Shown here: in pieces, positions 9,484-18,321 of the stretch
How the letters are laid out: each line of letters begins with the position of its first letter
Position numbering within the stretch: the stretch's first letter is position 1
From: Pseudomonas thermotolerans DSM 14292
Lineage (GTDB): Bacteria > Pseudomonadota > Gammaproteobacteria > Pseudomonadales > Pseudomonadaceae
Reading direction: 5' to 3'
NCBI RefSeq assembly: GCF_000364625.1
Contig: NZ_KB822603.1
Location: forward strand, 143,969 to 207,968
DNA length: 64,000 nt
Notes under the pieces: model-generated
Database searches by the model: none
What the model saw: the letters and a program-made list of their open reading frames with translations, nothing else
What the model was told of the DNA's origin: nothing
Translations under genes and position numbers: made by a program

Positions 9484-9927
9484 TCAGCCCTCCTTGGGCA
9501 GCTGGCCGCTGTCCTTCAGGGCCTTGGTGACCTCCGGCGGCATGTACTTCTCGTCGTGCTTGGCCAGCACCTCGTCGGCCACCAGCACGCCCTCGGCGTT
9601 CAGCTTGCCGAGCGCGACTATGCCCTGGCCCTCACGGAACAGGTCGGGGAGGATGCCGTGATACTGGATGGTCACATCCTTGGCATAGTCGGTGACCACG
9701 AAGCGTACCTCCAGGGAGTCCGCGGAGCGCTGCACCGAGCCCTCCTTGACCATGCCGCCGGCGCGGATGCGGGTGTCCTGGGGCGCCTCGCCGTTGGCGA
9801 TCTGGGTCGGCGTGTAGAACAGGTTGATGTTCTGCTGCAGGGCGGTGAGGGCCAGGCCGACGGCGATGGCGACCCCGGCGAGGATGCCGAGGACGATGAA
9901 CAGACGCTTCTTGCGCAGCGGATTCAC
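9484..9927 (-). CDS. ccmE: Haem chaperone CcmE
   Basis: 147 aa. A signal anchor (about 8-28) precedes an OB-fold domain; the haem-binding histidine is in [14 protein letters not shown] (about residue 123), the HXXXY motif. CcmE receives haem covalently from CcmC and delivers it to CcmF. The start chosen is GTG at 9927 (NPLRKKRLF follows), overlapping the ccmD stop by 4 nt. Longer in-frame readings run back through ccmD and lack a signal anchor at the start, so they were rejected. Confidence 0.93.
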   Translation of the reverse strand: MNPLRKKRLFIVLGILAGVAIAVGLALTALQQNINLFYTPTQIANGEAPQDTRIRAGGMVKEGSVQRSADSLEVRFVVTDYAKDVTIQYHGILPDLFREGQGIVALGKLNAEGVLVADEVLAKHDEKYMPPEVTKALKDSGQLPKEG

Positions 9928-10100
9928 GACTTGCTCTCCCGGCGCAGACGGCGCGCCTCTTCTTGCAGGTAACGGCGCCGCGCCAGCAACGGCAGCGCGA
10001 CATTGAGGATCAGCACGCCCAGGCTGATGCCGTAGGCGCTCCACACGTAGGGACCGTGCTGGCCCATGGCGAGGAACTCGGCGAAGGACGCAAAGCTCAT
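9924..10100 (-). CDS. ccmD: Haem exporter accessory protein CcmD
   Basis: 58 aa, one membrane helix (about residues 17-38) followed by a basic tail [16 protein letters not shown]. Position between ccmC and ccmE, length and the N-terminal [12 protein letters not shown] pattern identify CcmD, which helps release holo-CcmE from the CcmABC complex. The start at 10100 overlaps the ccmC stop by 4 nt and the end overlaps ccmE by 4 nt. Confidence 0.92.
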   Translation of the reverse strand: MSFASFAEFLAMGQHGPYVWSAYGISLGVLILNVALPLLARRRYLQEEARRLRRESKS

Positions 10101-10867
10101 TTCCGGCCTCCCAGCTGACGTTCGATCTCGGCCTTGACCCAGCTGCTGCGTGCCTCGCGCCTGAGCACCTCGAGACGCATGCGCAGCAGCAGCACGGCGG
10201 CGAAGAAACAGTAGAAGCCGATCACCATGACCAGCAGCGGCAGCCACATCTCCGGCGGCATGGCCGGTCGCTCGGTGAGCTTGAAGGTGGCCGGTTGGTG
10301 CAGGGTGTTCCACCACTCCACCGAGTACTTGATGATCGGGATGTTGACCACGCCGACCACCGCCAGCACCGCGCAGGCCTTGGCCGCACTGTCGCGGTTG
10401 CTGATCGCCTGGCCGAGGGCGATGACCCCGAAGTACAGGAACAGCAGGATCAGCATGGAGGTCAGGCGCGCGTCCCAGACCCACCATGAGCCCCAGGTCG
10501 GCTTGCCCCAGATGGCCCCGGTGAGCAGCGCCAGGAAGGTCATCCAGGCGCCGATGGGCGCGGCCTGCTGCAGGGCCACGTCGGCCAGCTTCATCTTCCA
10601 CACCAGACCGATCACCCCGGCCACCGCCAGCAGCAGGTAGCAGGACTGGGCGAGGATCGCCGTGGGCACATGGATGTAAATGATCCGGAAGCTATTGCCC
10701 TGCTGGTAGTCCGGCGGCGCGAAGGCCAGCCCCCAGACCAGGCCGACCGGCAGCAGCACGGCGGCGACGAGGGCCAGCCAGAACACCCAGCGGCCGCTCA
10801 TCTCGTAGAACCACTTGGGAGAACCCCATTTGTGAAACCAGGTCCAGTTCATCGTTCGACTCGTCAT
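10097..10867 (-). CDS. ccmC: Haem transporter CcmC
   Basis: 256 aa, six membrane segments. The WWD motif [12 protein letters not shown] (about residue 125) binds haem; flanking periplasmic histidines (IHVPTA, TLHQPA) are the axial ligands in the family. CcmC loads haem onto CcmE. The ATG at 10867 is the first in frame; an internal ATG five codons in is an alternative. An 81-bp gap separates it from ccmB, the largest gap within the operon. Confidence 0.95.
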   Translation of the reverse strand: MTSRTMNWTWFHKWGSPKWFYEMSGRWVFWLALVAAVLLPVGLVWGLAFAPPDYQQGNSFRIIYIHVPTAILAQSCYLLLAVAGVIGLVWKMKLADVALQQAAPIGAWMTFLALLTGAIWGKPTWGSWWVWDARLTSMLILLFLYFGVIALGQAISNRDSAAKACAVLAVVGVVNIPIIKYSVEWWNTLHQPATFKLTERPAMPPEMWLPLLVMVIGFYCFFAAVLLLRMRLEVLRREARSSWVKAEIERQLGGRK

Positions 10868-10948
10868 CCGGCGAGGCCCCTGCCCCCCCGGACCTCCGGG
10901 GCGAGCGACACCCGGAAGTCCGGGCAGGCGCTTCGCGTCAGTTTTTTG

Positions 10949-11620
10949 TTATTCGCCCACGCTAATGGTCAGACCGGCAGCGATGGCGAAAGGCGTCAGG
11001 GTCACCGCCAGAGCGGTGAGACTGGCCAGCCACAACAGGTGGCCGACCGCCGGCAATCCTTGCAGGGAAGCCTGCAGCGCGCCGCTGCCGAGAATCAGCA
11101 CCGGGATATACAGCGGCAGGATCAGCAGTGCCAGCAGCAGACCGCCACGTTTCAGACCGACGGTCAGTGCCGCGCCCACCGCGCCGAGCAGGCTGAGCAC
11201 CGGGGTGCCGAGCAACAGCGAGAGCAGCAGCACCGGCAGGCAGCGCGCCGGCAGGCCGAGCATCAGCGCCAGCACCGGCGCCAGCACCACCAGCGCCAGC
11301 CCGGAAAACAGCCAGTGTGCCAGCACCTTGGCCAGCACCAGAAGAGGCAGGGGGTGCGACGAAAGGACCCACTGCTCCAGGGAGCCATCCTCGAAGTCGC
11401 TGCGGAACAGGCCGTCCAGGGAGAGCAGCACGGCAAGCAGCGCCGCCACCCAGACCAACCCCGGCGAGAGGGTCTGCAGCAGCTGGGTCTCTGGGCCCAC
11501 CGCCAAGGGGAACAGGGCCACCACGATGGCGAAGAACACCAGGGGATTGGCCAGCTCTGCCGGACGGCGGAACAGCAGACGGGCTTCGCGGGCCACCAGG
11601 GAAGTGAAGACGTTGCTCAT
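10949..11620 (-). CDS. ccmB: ABC transporter permease CcmB
   Basis: 223 aa, six hydrophobic segments, the normal CcmB length. It begins [20 protein letters not shown], with [17 protein letters not shown], a conserved CcmB stretch, near residue 75. With CcmA it forms the ABC unit whose ATP hydrolysis frees holo-CcmE from CcmC. The start at 11620 overlaps the ccmA stop by 4 nt; the longer in-frame reading upstream lies inside ccmA and was discarded. Confidence 0.94.
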   Translation of the reverse strand: MSNVFTSLVAREARLLFRRPAELANPLVFFAIVVALFPLAVGPETQLLQTLSPGLVWVAALLAVLLSLDGLFRSDFEDGSLEQWVLSSHPLPLLVLAKVLAHWLFSGLALVVLAPVLALMLGLPARCLPVLLLSLLLGTPVLSLLGAVGAALTVGLKRGGLLLALLILPLYIPVLILGSGALQASLQGLPAVGHLLWLASLTALAVTLTPFAIAAGLTISVGE

Positions 11621-12252
11621 GCGGCGCGCTGCCCCAGGTCCAGATCGCGATAGCCGGCCGGCTTCAGGCTCAGCGTATGGTGGGTGGTGAACACCACCAG
11701 GCCGCCCTGCCGGCAATGCTCGGCCAGGTGCGCCTCGAGCTGGGCCACGCCCTGCTTGTCCAGGGCGGTGAAGGGTTCGTCGAGGATCCACAGCGGCGGC
11801 GGGTCGAGGTACAGACGGGCCAGGGCCACGCGGCGCTGCTGGCCGGCCGACAGGGTATGACAGGGCACATCCTCGAAGCCGCGCAGGCCGACCGCCTCCA
11901 AGGCCTGCCAGATCGCCTGGCGCTCGACCGGCTTGTGCAGGGCACACAGCCAGGCGAGGTTCTCCTCGGCACTCAGCAGCCCCTTGATCCCCGCGGCATG
12001 GCCGATCCACAGCAGGTTGCGGGCCAGTTCGCCGCGCAGCCTGGCCAGCGGCAGGCCGTTCAGGCGGATTTCCCCGGCGGTCGGGCGCATCAGCCCGGCC
12101 AGCAGACGCAGCAGGCTGGTCTTGCCGCTACCGTTGGGGCCACTGACCTGCAGCATGTCGCCACCCTGCAGGCGCAGGTCCAGGTCTTCGAAAAGCAGGC
12201 GCCAGTCCCGCTCGCAGGCGAGGGCCAGGGTTTCGAGTACAAGACTGGTCAC
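11617..12252 (-). CDS. ccmA: ABC transporter ATP-binding protein CcmA
   Basis: About 211 aa. Walker A is [12 protein letters not shown], the signature [13 protein letters not shown] and Walker [13 protein letters not shown], followed by the H-loop region VVFTTHH. This is the ATPase of the CcmABCD holo-CcmE release complex and the first gene of the operon. Two GTG starts are possible, 12252 (beginning [10 protein letters not shown], the usual N-terminus) and 12267; I prefer 12252. The promoter must lie in the 172-bp divergent region shared with the FliK-like gene. Confidence 0.93.
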   Translation of the reverse strand: MTSLVLETLALACERDWRLLFEDLDLRLQGGDMLQVSGPNGSGKTSLLRLLAGLMRPTAGEIRLNGLPLARLRGELARNLLWIGHAAGIKGLLSAEENLAWLCALHKPVERQAIWQALEAVGLRGFEDVPCHTLSAGQQRRVALARLYLDPPPLWILDEPFTALDKQGVAQLEAHLAEHCRQGGLVVFTTHHTLSLKPAGYRDLDLGQRAA

Positions 12253-12313
12253 GTCATGCGAGTCCACGGATATTCAAGTCGGGAAGGCATCGGCCGTTAT
12301 ACTGGCCGGATGC

Positions 12314-12386
12314 CCGGCTGGCCAGCCGGTCGAAACCGGGCGGCGAGTGCGGAACGGGGCGGCATTATACATTCCGCTCGCCGCCC
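12314..12386. promoter_or_regulatory. Divergent ccmA / fliK-like control region with two inverted repeats
   Basis: A perfect 16-bp palindrome (12314-12329, CCGGCTGGCCAGCCGG) is followed by a longer inverted repeat with arms 12338-12354 and 12372-12386 (10 + 5 paired bases, 2-nt bulge). The loop contains CATTATACA, which could be a -10 element for the rightward gene. No known operator was recognised. Confidence 0.35.
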
Positions 12387-12424
12387 CCATAATGACCATT
12401 TTCGACAGGTTGTAACCCCAGCCC

Positions 12425-13951
12425 ATGAGCGAGATCAGCGGCCCGCGCCCGGCCTCTCCCCTCCCGCCGGCAACCCGCGTGGCGCAGCCCGTCGATCAGG
12501 CGCTGCGCCTGCTGCAGCCGCTGGGCGACCTGCTGGTCCCCGGCGAATCCGCCCGTGCCGAGGTGCTGGCGGTGCGCGAGGCGGTGGCGCAGAGCTTCGA
12601 GGTGCTGCTGCGCCTGACCCTAGGCAACGGCCGCCAGGCCACCCTGCAGGCCAGCAGCGGCACGCCCCTGGCCGCCGGCAGCCAGCTGGACGTCACCGCC
12701 CTGTCCGCCACGCGCCTGGCCATGACCCTGCCGAGCGCTGGGCCGGGCACCCTGACCAGCCTGGACCTCGACCTGCTGCCGGAGGGCACCCTGGTACAGG
12801 GCAAGGTGGAATCCCGCGCCCCCATTGCCGGGGCCCAGGGCCAGCCGATGCTCTACCGGGTGGTGGTCAACCTGCTCAACACGCCCCTGGCCGGCAGCCG
12901 GCTGGTGGTGGAGACTGACATGCCGCTGGCGGTCGGCAGCCTGCTCAGCGCGCGGGTGGATGGCCGCCAGGCGCTGGCCTTCCTGCCGCCGAGCAGCCGC
13001 CTCGACCAACTGGCAGTCACCCATCAGCTGCACAGCCAGGCGGCCCGCCAGGGCTCGCTGACCGCCCTGTTCGGCGCCCTCGGCGGTCTGGCCGGCAGCG
13101 ACCTGCCGGACGACCTGCGCACCAGCATCGAACGACTGCTCGGCGCCCTGCCCGATCTCGCCCAGCTCAGCGATGCCAAGGGCCTGGCCAGGGCCATGGC
13201 GGACAGCGGCAGCCTGCTGGAGGCGCGCCTGCTCGCCGGCGGTGGCGCTCTGCCCCAGGACTTCAAGGCCAATCTGCTGCGCCTGATCGCCCAGCTGCTG
13301 TCGCAGCTGCCCAACGCCACGCTGCTCGCCGCCGGGACCGCTGGCAGCCTGGCCCAGGCCCTGCCGGCCTTCACTCGCAGCACCCTGGAACAGCTCGGCG
13401 GTCGACCACCGCCCAGCTTCCCGCTGCCGAACCGCCTGCAGCAGGCCCTGGAAGACGGCGAGGCGGACCTGGAAACCCTGCTCAAGCTGGCCGCCGCCGC
13501 GGTATCCCGACTGCAGACCCACCAGCTGTCCAGCCTGGCGCAGACCCAGACGCTAGCCGACGGCAGCCTGCTCAGCACCTGGCAACTGGAGCTGCCGATG
13601 CGCCACCAGCAGGAGGTGGTGCCGCTGCAGATCCGCATCCAGAGCGAGGAGCAGCCCAGGACCGGACGTCAGGAAGCCAGGGAGATTCTCTGGCGCATCG
13701 AGCTGGCCTTCGACCTGGCGCCGCTCGGCCCCCTGCAGGTGCAGGCACAACTGGCCCGCGGCAGCCTATCCGGCCAGCTGTGGGCGGAGCAGCCGGCCAC
13801 CGCGCGCCTGATCGACGCTGAACTGGCCTACCTGCGCGAGCGCCTGCAGAGCGCGGGGCTCAGCGTCGGCGAGTTGGCCTGCCGCCAAGGCACCCCGCCG
13901 CGGGGCCCGCACACCGTCCTTGAACAACGCTGGATCGACGAGACCGCATGA
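12425..13951 (+). CDS. Flagellar hook-length control FliK-like protein
   Basis: 508 aa, rich in Ala/Gln/Leu with low-complexity N-terminal and middle parts. Residues about 375-490 form the conserved FliK C-terminal region: a STWQLELPM-like strand, ARGSLSGQLWAEQP and the LRERLQSAGLSVGELACRQG ending. Canonical FliK measures hook length and switches the export specificity of FlhB. No flagellar structural genes lie nearby, and the next gene is an FlhB-tail homologue, so this looks like the secondary FliK-like/FlhB-like pair that sits beside ccm genes in Pseudomonas. It overlaps the next gene by 4 nt (ATGA). Confidence 0.75.
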   Translation: MSEISGPRPASPLPPATRVAQPVDQALRLLQPLGDLLVPGESARAEVLAVREAVAQSFEVLLRLTLGNGRQATLQASSGTPLAAGSQLDVTALSATRLAMTLPSAGPGTLTSLDLDLLPEGTLVQGKVESRAPIAGAQGQPMLYRVVVNLLNTPLAGSRLVVETDMPLAVGSLLSARVDGRQALAFLPPSSRLDQLAVTHQLHSQAARQGSLTALFGALGGLAGSDLPDDLRTSIERLLGALPDLAQLSDAKGLARAMADSGSLLEARLLAGGGALPQDFKANLLRLIAQLLSQLPNATLLAAGTAGSLAQALPAFTRSTLEQLGGRPPPSFPLPNRLQQALEDGEADLETLLKLAAAAVSRLQTHQLSSLAQTQTLADGSLLSTWQLELPMRHQQEVVPLQIRIQSEEQPRTGRQEAREILWRIELAFDLAPLGPLQVQAQLARGSLSGQLWAEQPATARLIDAELAYLRERLQSAGLSVGELACRQGTPPRGPHTVLEQRWIDETA

Positions 13952-14319
13952 GCGACCCGACACCCCGCCAGGCCATCGCGCTCAGCTACGACGGCCGCAA
14001 CGCCCCGACCCTGAGCGCCAAGGGCGACGACGAGCTGGCCGAAGCCATCCTCGCCATCGCCCGCGAGTACGAGGTGCCGATCTACGAGAACGCCGAGCTG
14101 GTGCGCCTGCTGGCGCGTCTGGAGCTCGGCGAGGCGATCCCCGAGGAGCTGTACCGCTGCATCGCCGAGATCATTGCCTTCGCCTGGTACCTGCAGGGCA
14201 AGTGCCCGGCGCAACGCCCCCGCTCCGCCGCGGCGCCGGAAAAACCGGCCGCCGAAAACGCCGACGGGGCAGACGTCCAAGACGCCTGCCCCGCCCTTCC
14301 TCCGCCGAGTAACGACTGA
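13948..14319 (+). CDS. FlhB C-terminal-domain-like protein
   Basis: 123 aa. Residues about 7-88 match the cytoplasmic export-switch domain of FlhB/YscU: AIALSYDGRNAPTLSAKG, AREYEVPIYENAELVRLLARLELGEAIPEELY and an FAWYL end. It lacks FlhB's membrane helices, and the autocleavage NPTH motif is absent, the equivalent position reading YDGRNAP. A Pro/Ala-rich tail follows. Translation is coupled to the FliK-like gene. A role in type III export gating is likely from family but unproven. Confidence 0.8.
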   Translation: MSDPTPRQAIALSYDGRNAPTLSAKGDDELAEAILAIAREYEVPIYENAELVRLLARLELGEAIPEELYRCIAEIIAFAWYLQGKCPAQRPRSAAAPEKPAAENADGADVQDACPALPPPSND

Positions 14320-14325
14320 AGCGAC

Positions 14326-15105
14326 TTACTTTTCGACGAAGGCGCGTTCGATCAGGTAGTCGCCCGGCTCGCGCATGCGCGGAGAGATCTTCAGGCCGAA
14401 GCTGTCCAGCACCTGGCAGGTCTCCTCCAGCATGCTCGGGCTGCCGCAGATCATCGCGCGGTCGTCCTGCGGGTTCATCGGCGGCAGGCCGATGTCCTTG
14501 AACAGCTTGCCGCTGCGCATCAGATCGGTGAGACGGCCCTGGTTCTCGAAGGGCTCGCGGGTCACGGTGGGGTAGTAGATCAGCTTTTCCTTCACCGCCT
14601 CGCCGAAGAACTCGTTCTTCGGCAGGTGCTCGGTGATGAACTCGCGATAGGCCACCTCGTTCACGTAGCGCACGCCGTGGACCAGGATCACCTTCTCGAA
14701 GCGCTCGTAGGTTTCCGGGTCCTGAATCACGCTCATGAAGGGCGCCAGGCCGGTGCCGGTGCTCAGCAGGTAGAGGTGCTTGCCGGGGTTGAGGTCGTCG
14801 AGCACCAAGGTCCCGGTGGGCTTCTTGCTGATGATGATCTCGTCGCCGACCTTCAGGTGCTGCAGCTGGGAGGTCAGCGGACCATCCGGCACCTTGATAC
14901 TGAAGAACTCCAGGTGCTCTTCCCAGTTCGGGCTGGCGATCGAGTAGGCGCGCATCAGCGGGCGTCCGTCCGGCTGGCGCAGGCCGATCATCACGAACTG
15001 GCCGTTCTCGAAGCGCAGGCCCGGGTCGCGGGTGCACCTGAAGCTGAACAGGGTGTCGTTCCAGTGATGGACGCTGAGCACGCGCTCGACGTTCATGTTG
15101 CTCAT
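14326..15105 (-). CDS. fpr: Ferredoxin--NADP+ reductase
   Basis: 259 aa, the usual length of Pseudomonas Fpr. Seen: the FAD-binding RAYSIAS motif (about residue 51), the NADP-binding STGTGLAPFMSVI (about residue 115), the CGSPSMLEE segment (about residue 218) and the C-terminal VEK. It exchanges electrons between NADPH and ferredoxin or flavodoxin and takes part in oxidative stress and Fe-S or haem metabolism. The start at 15105 has a GAGGAAGTC Shine-Dalgarno; a longer in-frame extension has none. It is divergent from finR, the LysR activator of fpr in Pseudomonas. Confidence 0.95.
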   Translation of the reverse strand: MSNMNVERVLSVHHWNDTLFSFRCTRDPGLRFENGQFVMIGLRQPDGRPLMRAYSIASPNWEEHLEFFSIKVPDGPLTSQLQHLKVGDEIIISKKPTGTLVLDDLNPGKHLYLLSTGTGLAPFMSVIQDPETYERFEKVILVHGVRYVNEVAYREFITEHLPKNEFFGEAVKEKLIYYPTVTREPFENQGRLTDLMRSGKLFKDIGLPPMNPQDDRAMICGSPSMLEETCQVLDSFGLKISPRMREPGDYLIERAFVEK

Positions 15106-15215
15106 GCTGACTTCCTCGGAAAAAGAGACTGCTCCAGCGGGGTTCGCTGCCGGTTTAGCGCGCGTCACACCAGGGAATGACAACGGCCCCAATGGTAATG
15201 GCGCGGCATTCTAGT

Positions 15216-15273
15216 AGCAGGCAAAATATCTGTTAAGTGGATTATCAAGATATGGGTTATCGGTTATATCGAT
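15216..15273 (+). promoter_or_regulatory. fpr-finR divergent regulatory region (LysR-type sites)
   Basis: An AT-rich stretch in otherwise GC-rich DNA. It contains ATATC and GATAT arms flanking GATTATCAA, and GGTTATCGGTTATATCGATA just before finR, which resemble LysR-type T-N11-A half sites. FinR binding here is inferred from the divergent fpr/finR arrangement. Confidence 0.45.
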
Positions 15274-16200
15274 ATGCGTTTCACGCTCCGTCAACTCCAG
15301 GTATTCGTCGCCGTGGCCCAGCAGGGCAGTGTCTCGCGGGCCGCGCAGTCCCTGGCGCTTTCCCAGTCGGCGGCGAGCACCGCGCTGACCGAGCTGGAGC
15401 GCCAGTGCGACTGCGTGCTGTTCGATCGCGCCGGCAAGCGCCTCAACCTAAACTCCCTGGGCCGCCAGCTGCTGCCCCAGGCGGTCGCTCTCCTCGACCA
15501 GGCCAGGGAGATCGAGCGCCTGCTGCAGGGCAAGAGCGGCTTCGGCTCGCTGGACGTGGGCGCCACCCTGACGGTGGGCAACTACCTGGCGACCCTGCTG
15601 ATCGGCAGCTTCATGCAGCGTCACCCGGAGTGCCGGGTACGCCTGCACGTGCAGAACACCGCGCATATCGTCCAGCAGATCGCACACTACGAACTTGATC
15701 TGGGTCTAATCGAAGGCGATTGCCAGCACCCGGAGATCGTCGTGCAGCCTTGGGTGGAGGACGAGCTGGTGGTGTTCTGCGCCCCCGAGCATCCGCTGGC
15801 CCGGCGTGGCGAGGCGAGCCTCCAGGAGCTCACCCGCGAGGCCTGGATCCTCCGCGAGAAGGGCTCCGGCACCCGGCTGACCTTCGACCACGCCATGCGC
15901 CACCACGCCAACGAGCTGAACATCCGCCTCGAGCTGGAGCACACTGAGGCGATCAAGCGCGCCGTGGAGTCCGGCCTGGGCATCGGCTGCATCTCGCGCC
16001 TGGCGCTGCGCGACGCCATCCGCCGCGGCAGCCTGGTGGCGGTGGAGACCCCGGAGCTGGACCTGACCCGGCAGTTCTACTTCATCTGGCACAAGCAGAA
16101 GTTCCAGACCGCGGCGATGCGCGAATTCCTCGAGCTGTGCCGCGAGATGACCGCCGGGGTGACCCGCAGCGACGCCATCAGCCTGCCGCCGATCGCCTAG
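15274..16200 (+). CDS. finR: LysR-family transcriptional regulator FinR
   Basis: 308 aa. The N-terminal winged HTH (LRQLQVFVAVAQQGSVSRAA..SQSAAS) and a C-terminal periplasmic-binding-like effector domain (about 88-295) define the LysR family. Divergence from fpr identifies it as FinR, which activates fpr under superoxide or sulfur-related stress in Pseudomonas. There is no clear Shine-Dalgarno at the ATG. It ends convergent with dgkA, the two stops sharing one CTAG. Confidence 0.88.
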   Translation: MRFTLRQLQVFVAVAQQGSVSRAAQSLALSQSAASTALTELERQCDCVLFDRAGKRLNLNSLGRQLLPQAVALLDQAREIERLLQGKSGFGSLDVGATLTVGNYLATLLIGSFMQRHPECRVRLHVQNTAHIVQQIAHYELDLGLIEGDCQHPEIVVQPWVEDELVVFCAPEHPLARRGEASLQELTREAWILREKGSGTRLTFDHAMRHHANELNIRLELEHTEAIKRAVESGLGIGCISRLALRDAIRRGSLVAVETPELDLTRQFYFIWHKQKFQTAAMREFLELCREMTAGVTRSDAISLPPIA

Positions 16201-16562
16201 CCGAGCAGGATCACCAGCCAGACCGCGCCGATCAGGCAGAGGGCGACGAACTGGGCGGCGCTGCCCATGTCCTTGGCGTTCTTCGACAGCGGGTGGCGCT
16301 CCAGGGAGATGCGGTCGACGGTGGCCTCCACCGCCGAGTTGAGCAGCTCGACGATCAGCGCCAGCAGGCACACGCCGATCATCAGCGCCCGCTCGCCGCG
16401 GGACACCTCGAAGACGAAGGCCAGCGGGATCAGCACCAGGTTGAGCAACACCAGTTGGCGGAACGCCGCCTCGCCGCGGAAGGCGGCGGACAGTCCGGCC
16501 AGCGAATAGCCGCCGGCGTTGAGGATGCGTTTCAGGCCGGTCTGGCCTTTGAAGGGAGACAT
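16197..16562 (-). CDS. dgkA: Diacylglycerol kinase
   Basis: 121 aa, three membrane helices. Seen: an N-terminal amphipathic helix KGQTGLKRILNAGGYS, the catalytic EAAFRQ, and the signature VELLNSAVEATVDRIS followed by HPLSKNAKDMGSAAQ. DgkA phosphorylates diacylglycerol released by membrane-derived glucan or LPS decoration, returning phosphatidate to phospholipid synthesis. It overlaps finR by 4 nt tail to tail. The erdR gene lies 67 bp upstream on the same strand, as in other pseudomonads. Confidence 0.95.
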   Translation of the reverse strand: MSPFKGQTGLKRILNAGGYSLAGLSAAFRGEAAFRQLVLLNLVLIPLAFVFEVSRGERALMIGVCLLALIVELLNSAVEATVDRISLERHPLSKNAKDMGSAAQFVALCLIGAVWLVILLG

Positions 16563-16629
16563 GAAACGAGAAGCTTCCTGCGAAAGAACCTGCGAATCCT
16601 AATCCAGCCGCGCGGAAAAGGCGCCGGGC

Positions 16630-17280
16630 TCAATGCTCCGGGATCGACTCCAGCTGCTGCAGGAGCAGCGCCGCCTGGGTCCGGGTACGCACCCCGAGCT
16701 TGCGGAAGATCGCCGTGACGTGGGCCTTGATGGTCGCCTCGGAGACGTTCAGCTCGTAGGCGATCTGCTTGTTCAGCAGCCCCTCGCAGACCATGGTCAG
16801 CACCCGGAACTGCTGCGGGGTCAGGCTGGCCAGGCCGGCGCTGGCGGCCTTGGCCTCGGCGGACACGCCGGGGACCTCCTCGGTCTGCGGCGGCCACCAG
16901 GCGTCGCCGTCGAGCACCAGACGCACCGCCTCCTGGATGGTCTCCAGGGAACTGGACTTGGGAATGAAGCCGCTGGCGCCGAACTCCCGGGCGCGTGCCA
17001 CCACCGCCGCCTCTTCCTGGGCGGAGATCATCACCACCGGAATCTGCGGGTACTGGCCGCGCAGCAGAACCAGCCCGGAGAAGCCGTAGGCACCCGGCAT
17101 GTTGAGGTCCAGGAGGACCAGGTCCCAGTCGGCCTTCTCACCGAGGCGAGCCTCCAGCTCGGCGATGCTGGCCACCTCGACCAGACGGACGTCGGGGCCA
17201 AGCCCCATGGTCAGGGCCTGCTGGAGGGCGCTGCGGAACAGCGGGTGGTCATCGGCAATCAGGATTTCATAGGCGGCCAT
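16630..17280 (-). CDS. erdR: LuxR/NarL-type response regulator ErdR
   Basis: 216 aa: a receiver domain (ILIADDHP acid pair, phospho-acceptor Asp in VLLDLNMPG at about residue 58, and Lys in FIPKSSS) plus a LuxR-type HTH (LTPQQFRVLTMVCEGLLNKQIAYELNVSEATIKAH). Its position beside dgkA matches ErdR, which controls ethanol and acetate oxidation genes in Pseudomonas. No cognate kinase lies nearby, as expected for this orphan regulator. A receiver-type ATG with upstream AGGATCTG supports the start. Confidence 0.85.
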   Translation of the reverse strand: MAAYEILIADDHPLFRSALQQALTMGLGPDVRLVEVASIAELEARLGEKADWDLVLLDLNMPGAYGFSGLVLLRGQYPQIPVVMISAQEEAAVVARAREFGASGFIPKSSSLETIQEAVRLVLDGDAWWPPQTEEVPGVSAEAKAASAGLASLTPQQFRVLTMVCEGLLNKQIAYELNVSEATIKAHVTAIFRKLGVRTRTQAALLLQQLESIPEH

Positions 17281-17394
17281 GGGCAGATCCTGTTCTTCTA
17301 ATTAGACGGAGGGCCGGAAAAACGGCGCCCAGCATGCCGAGCGCAGCAGGGGTGGTCAAGCTCCACGCTTTGCGGCAGAGTTTACGGCTTTTCC

Positions 17395-18321
17395 GTGCGA
17401 GCCCTCTCCGTGAAACGCCAAGCCCTTCGTGCCGACCTGCTGATGCTCATCACCGCCATGATCTGGGGGAGCGCCTTCGTCGCCCAGCGCATGGGAATGG
17501 ACCACATCGGTCCCTACCTGTTCTCCGGCCTGCGTTTCGTCCTCGGCTCGCTGGTCCTGCTGCCCCTGCTGATGCTGCGCAAGCCTGCCGGCGCCGCCGC
17601 GCAGCCGCTCAACCGCGGGCTGTGGATCGGTGGCGGGCTGATGGGTCTGGCCCTGGCGCTGGGCATCAACCTGCAGCAGGTCGGCCTGCTATTCACCAGC
17701 GTGACCAACTCCGGCTTCATCACTGGTCTCTACGTCATCATAGTGCCCCTGCTCGGCCTGCTGTTCGGCCAGCGTGCCGGCTTCGGCATCTGGCTGGGCG
17801 CCGCCCTGGCGGTGGTGGGCATGTTCCTGCTCAGCGTCGGCGAGAACTTCCAGGTGGCCTCCGGCGACTGGCTGCAGCTGGCCGGGGCCTTCGTCTGGGG
17901 TGCCCACGTGCTGCTGGTGGGTTTCTTCGCCAGCCGCTACGACGCCATCCGCCTGTCGGCCATCCAGTTCGCGGTCTGCGCGCTGATCAGCCTGGGCCTG
18001 GCGGCGGCGTTCGAAGACATCCGTTGGGACGCCATCCTCGCGGCCGCGCCGGCGGTGATCTACGGCGGGCTGATCTCGGTAGGGGTGGGCTACACCCTGC
18101 AGGTGATCGCCCAGAAGGACGCCATCGCCTCCCACGCGGCCATCATTCTCTCCCTGGAAGCGGTGTTCGCCGCGCTGGCCGGTGCGCTGTTCCTCGACGA
18201 GGCCCTGCAACTGCGCGGCTACCTGGGCTGCGCGCTGATGCTCGCCGGCATGCTGGTGGCCCAGCTGTGGCCGCAGAAGCCGGCCACGAACGACGACGCG
18301 ACGCAGGCCCAGGAAGCCTAG
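17395..18321 (+). CDS. EamA-family (DMT) transporter
   Basis: 308 aa, ten predicted membrane helices in two EamA repeats. Seen: LMLITAMIWGSAFVAQRMGM in helix 1, FVWGAHVLLVGFFASRYD at the start of the second repeat and AIILSLEAVFAALAGALFLDE near the end, all EamA hallmarks. The substrate is unknown; many relatives export amino acids or metabolites. The GTG at 17395 is used; GTG 17410 is an alternative. It is convergent with the DTW-domain gene, both stops sharing one CTAG. Confidence 0.85.
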   Translation: MRALSVKRQALRADLLMLITAMIWGSAFVAQRMGMDHIGPYLFSGLRFVLGSLVLLPLLMLRKPAGAAAQPLNRGLWIGGGLMGLALALGINLQQVGLLFTSVTNSGFITGLYVIIVPLLGLLFGQRAGFGIWLGAALAVVGMFLLSVGENFQVASGDWLQLAGAFVWGAHVLLVGFFASRYDAIRLSAIQFAVCALISLGLAAAFEDIRWDAILAAAPAVIYGGLISVGVGYTLQVIAQKDAIASHAAIILSLEAVFAALAGALFLDEALQLRGYLGCALMLAGMLVAQLWPQKPATNDDATQAQEA

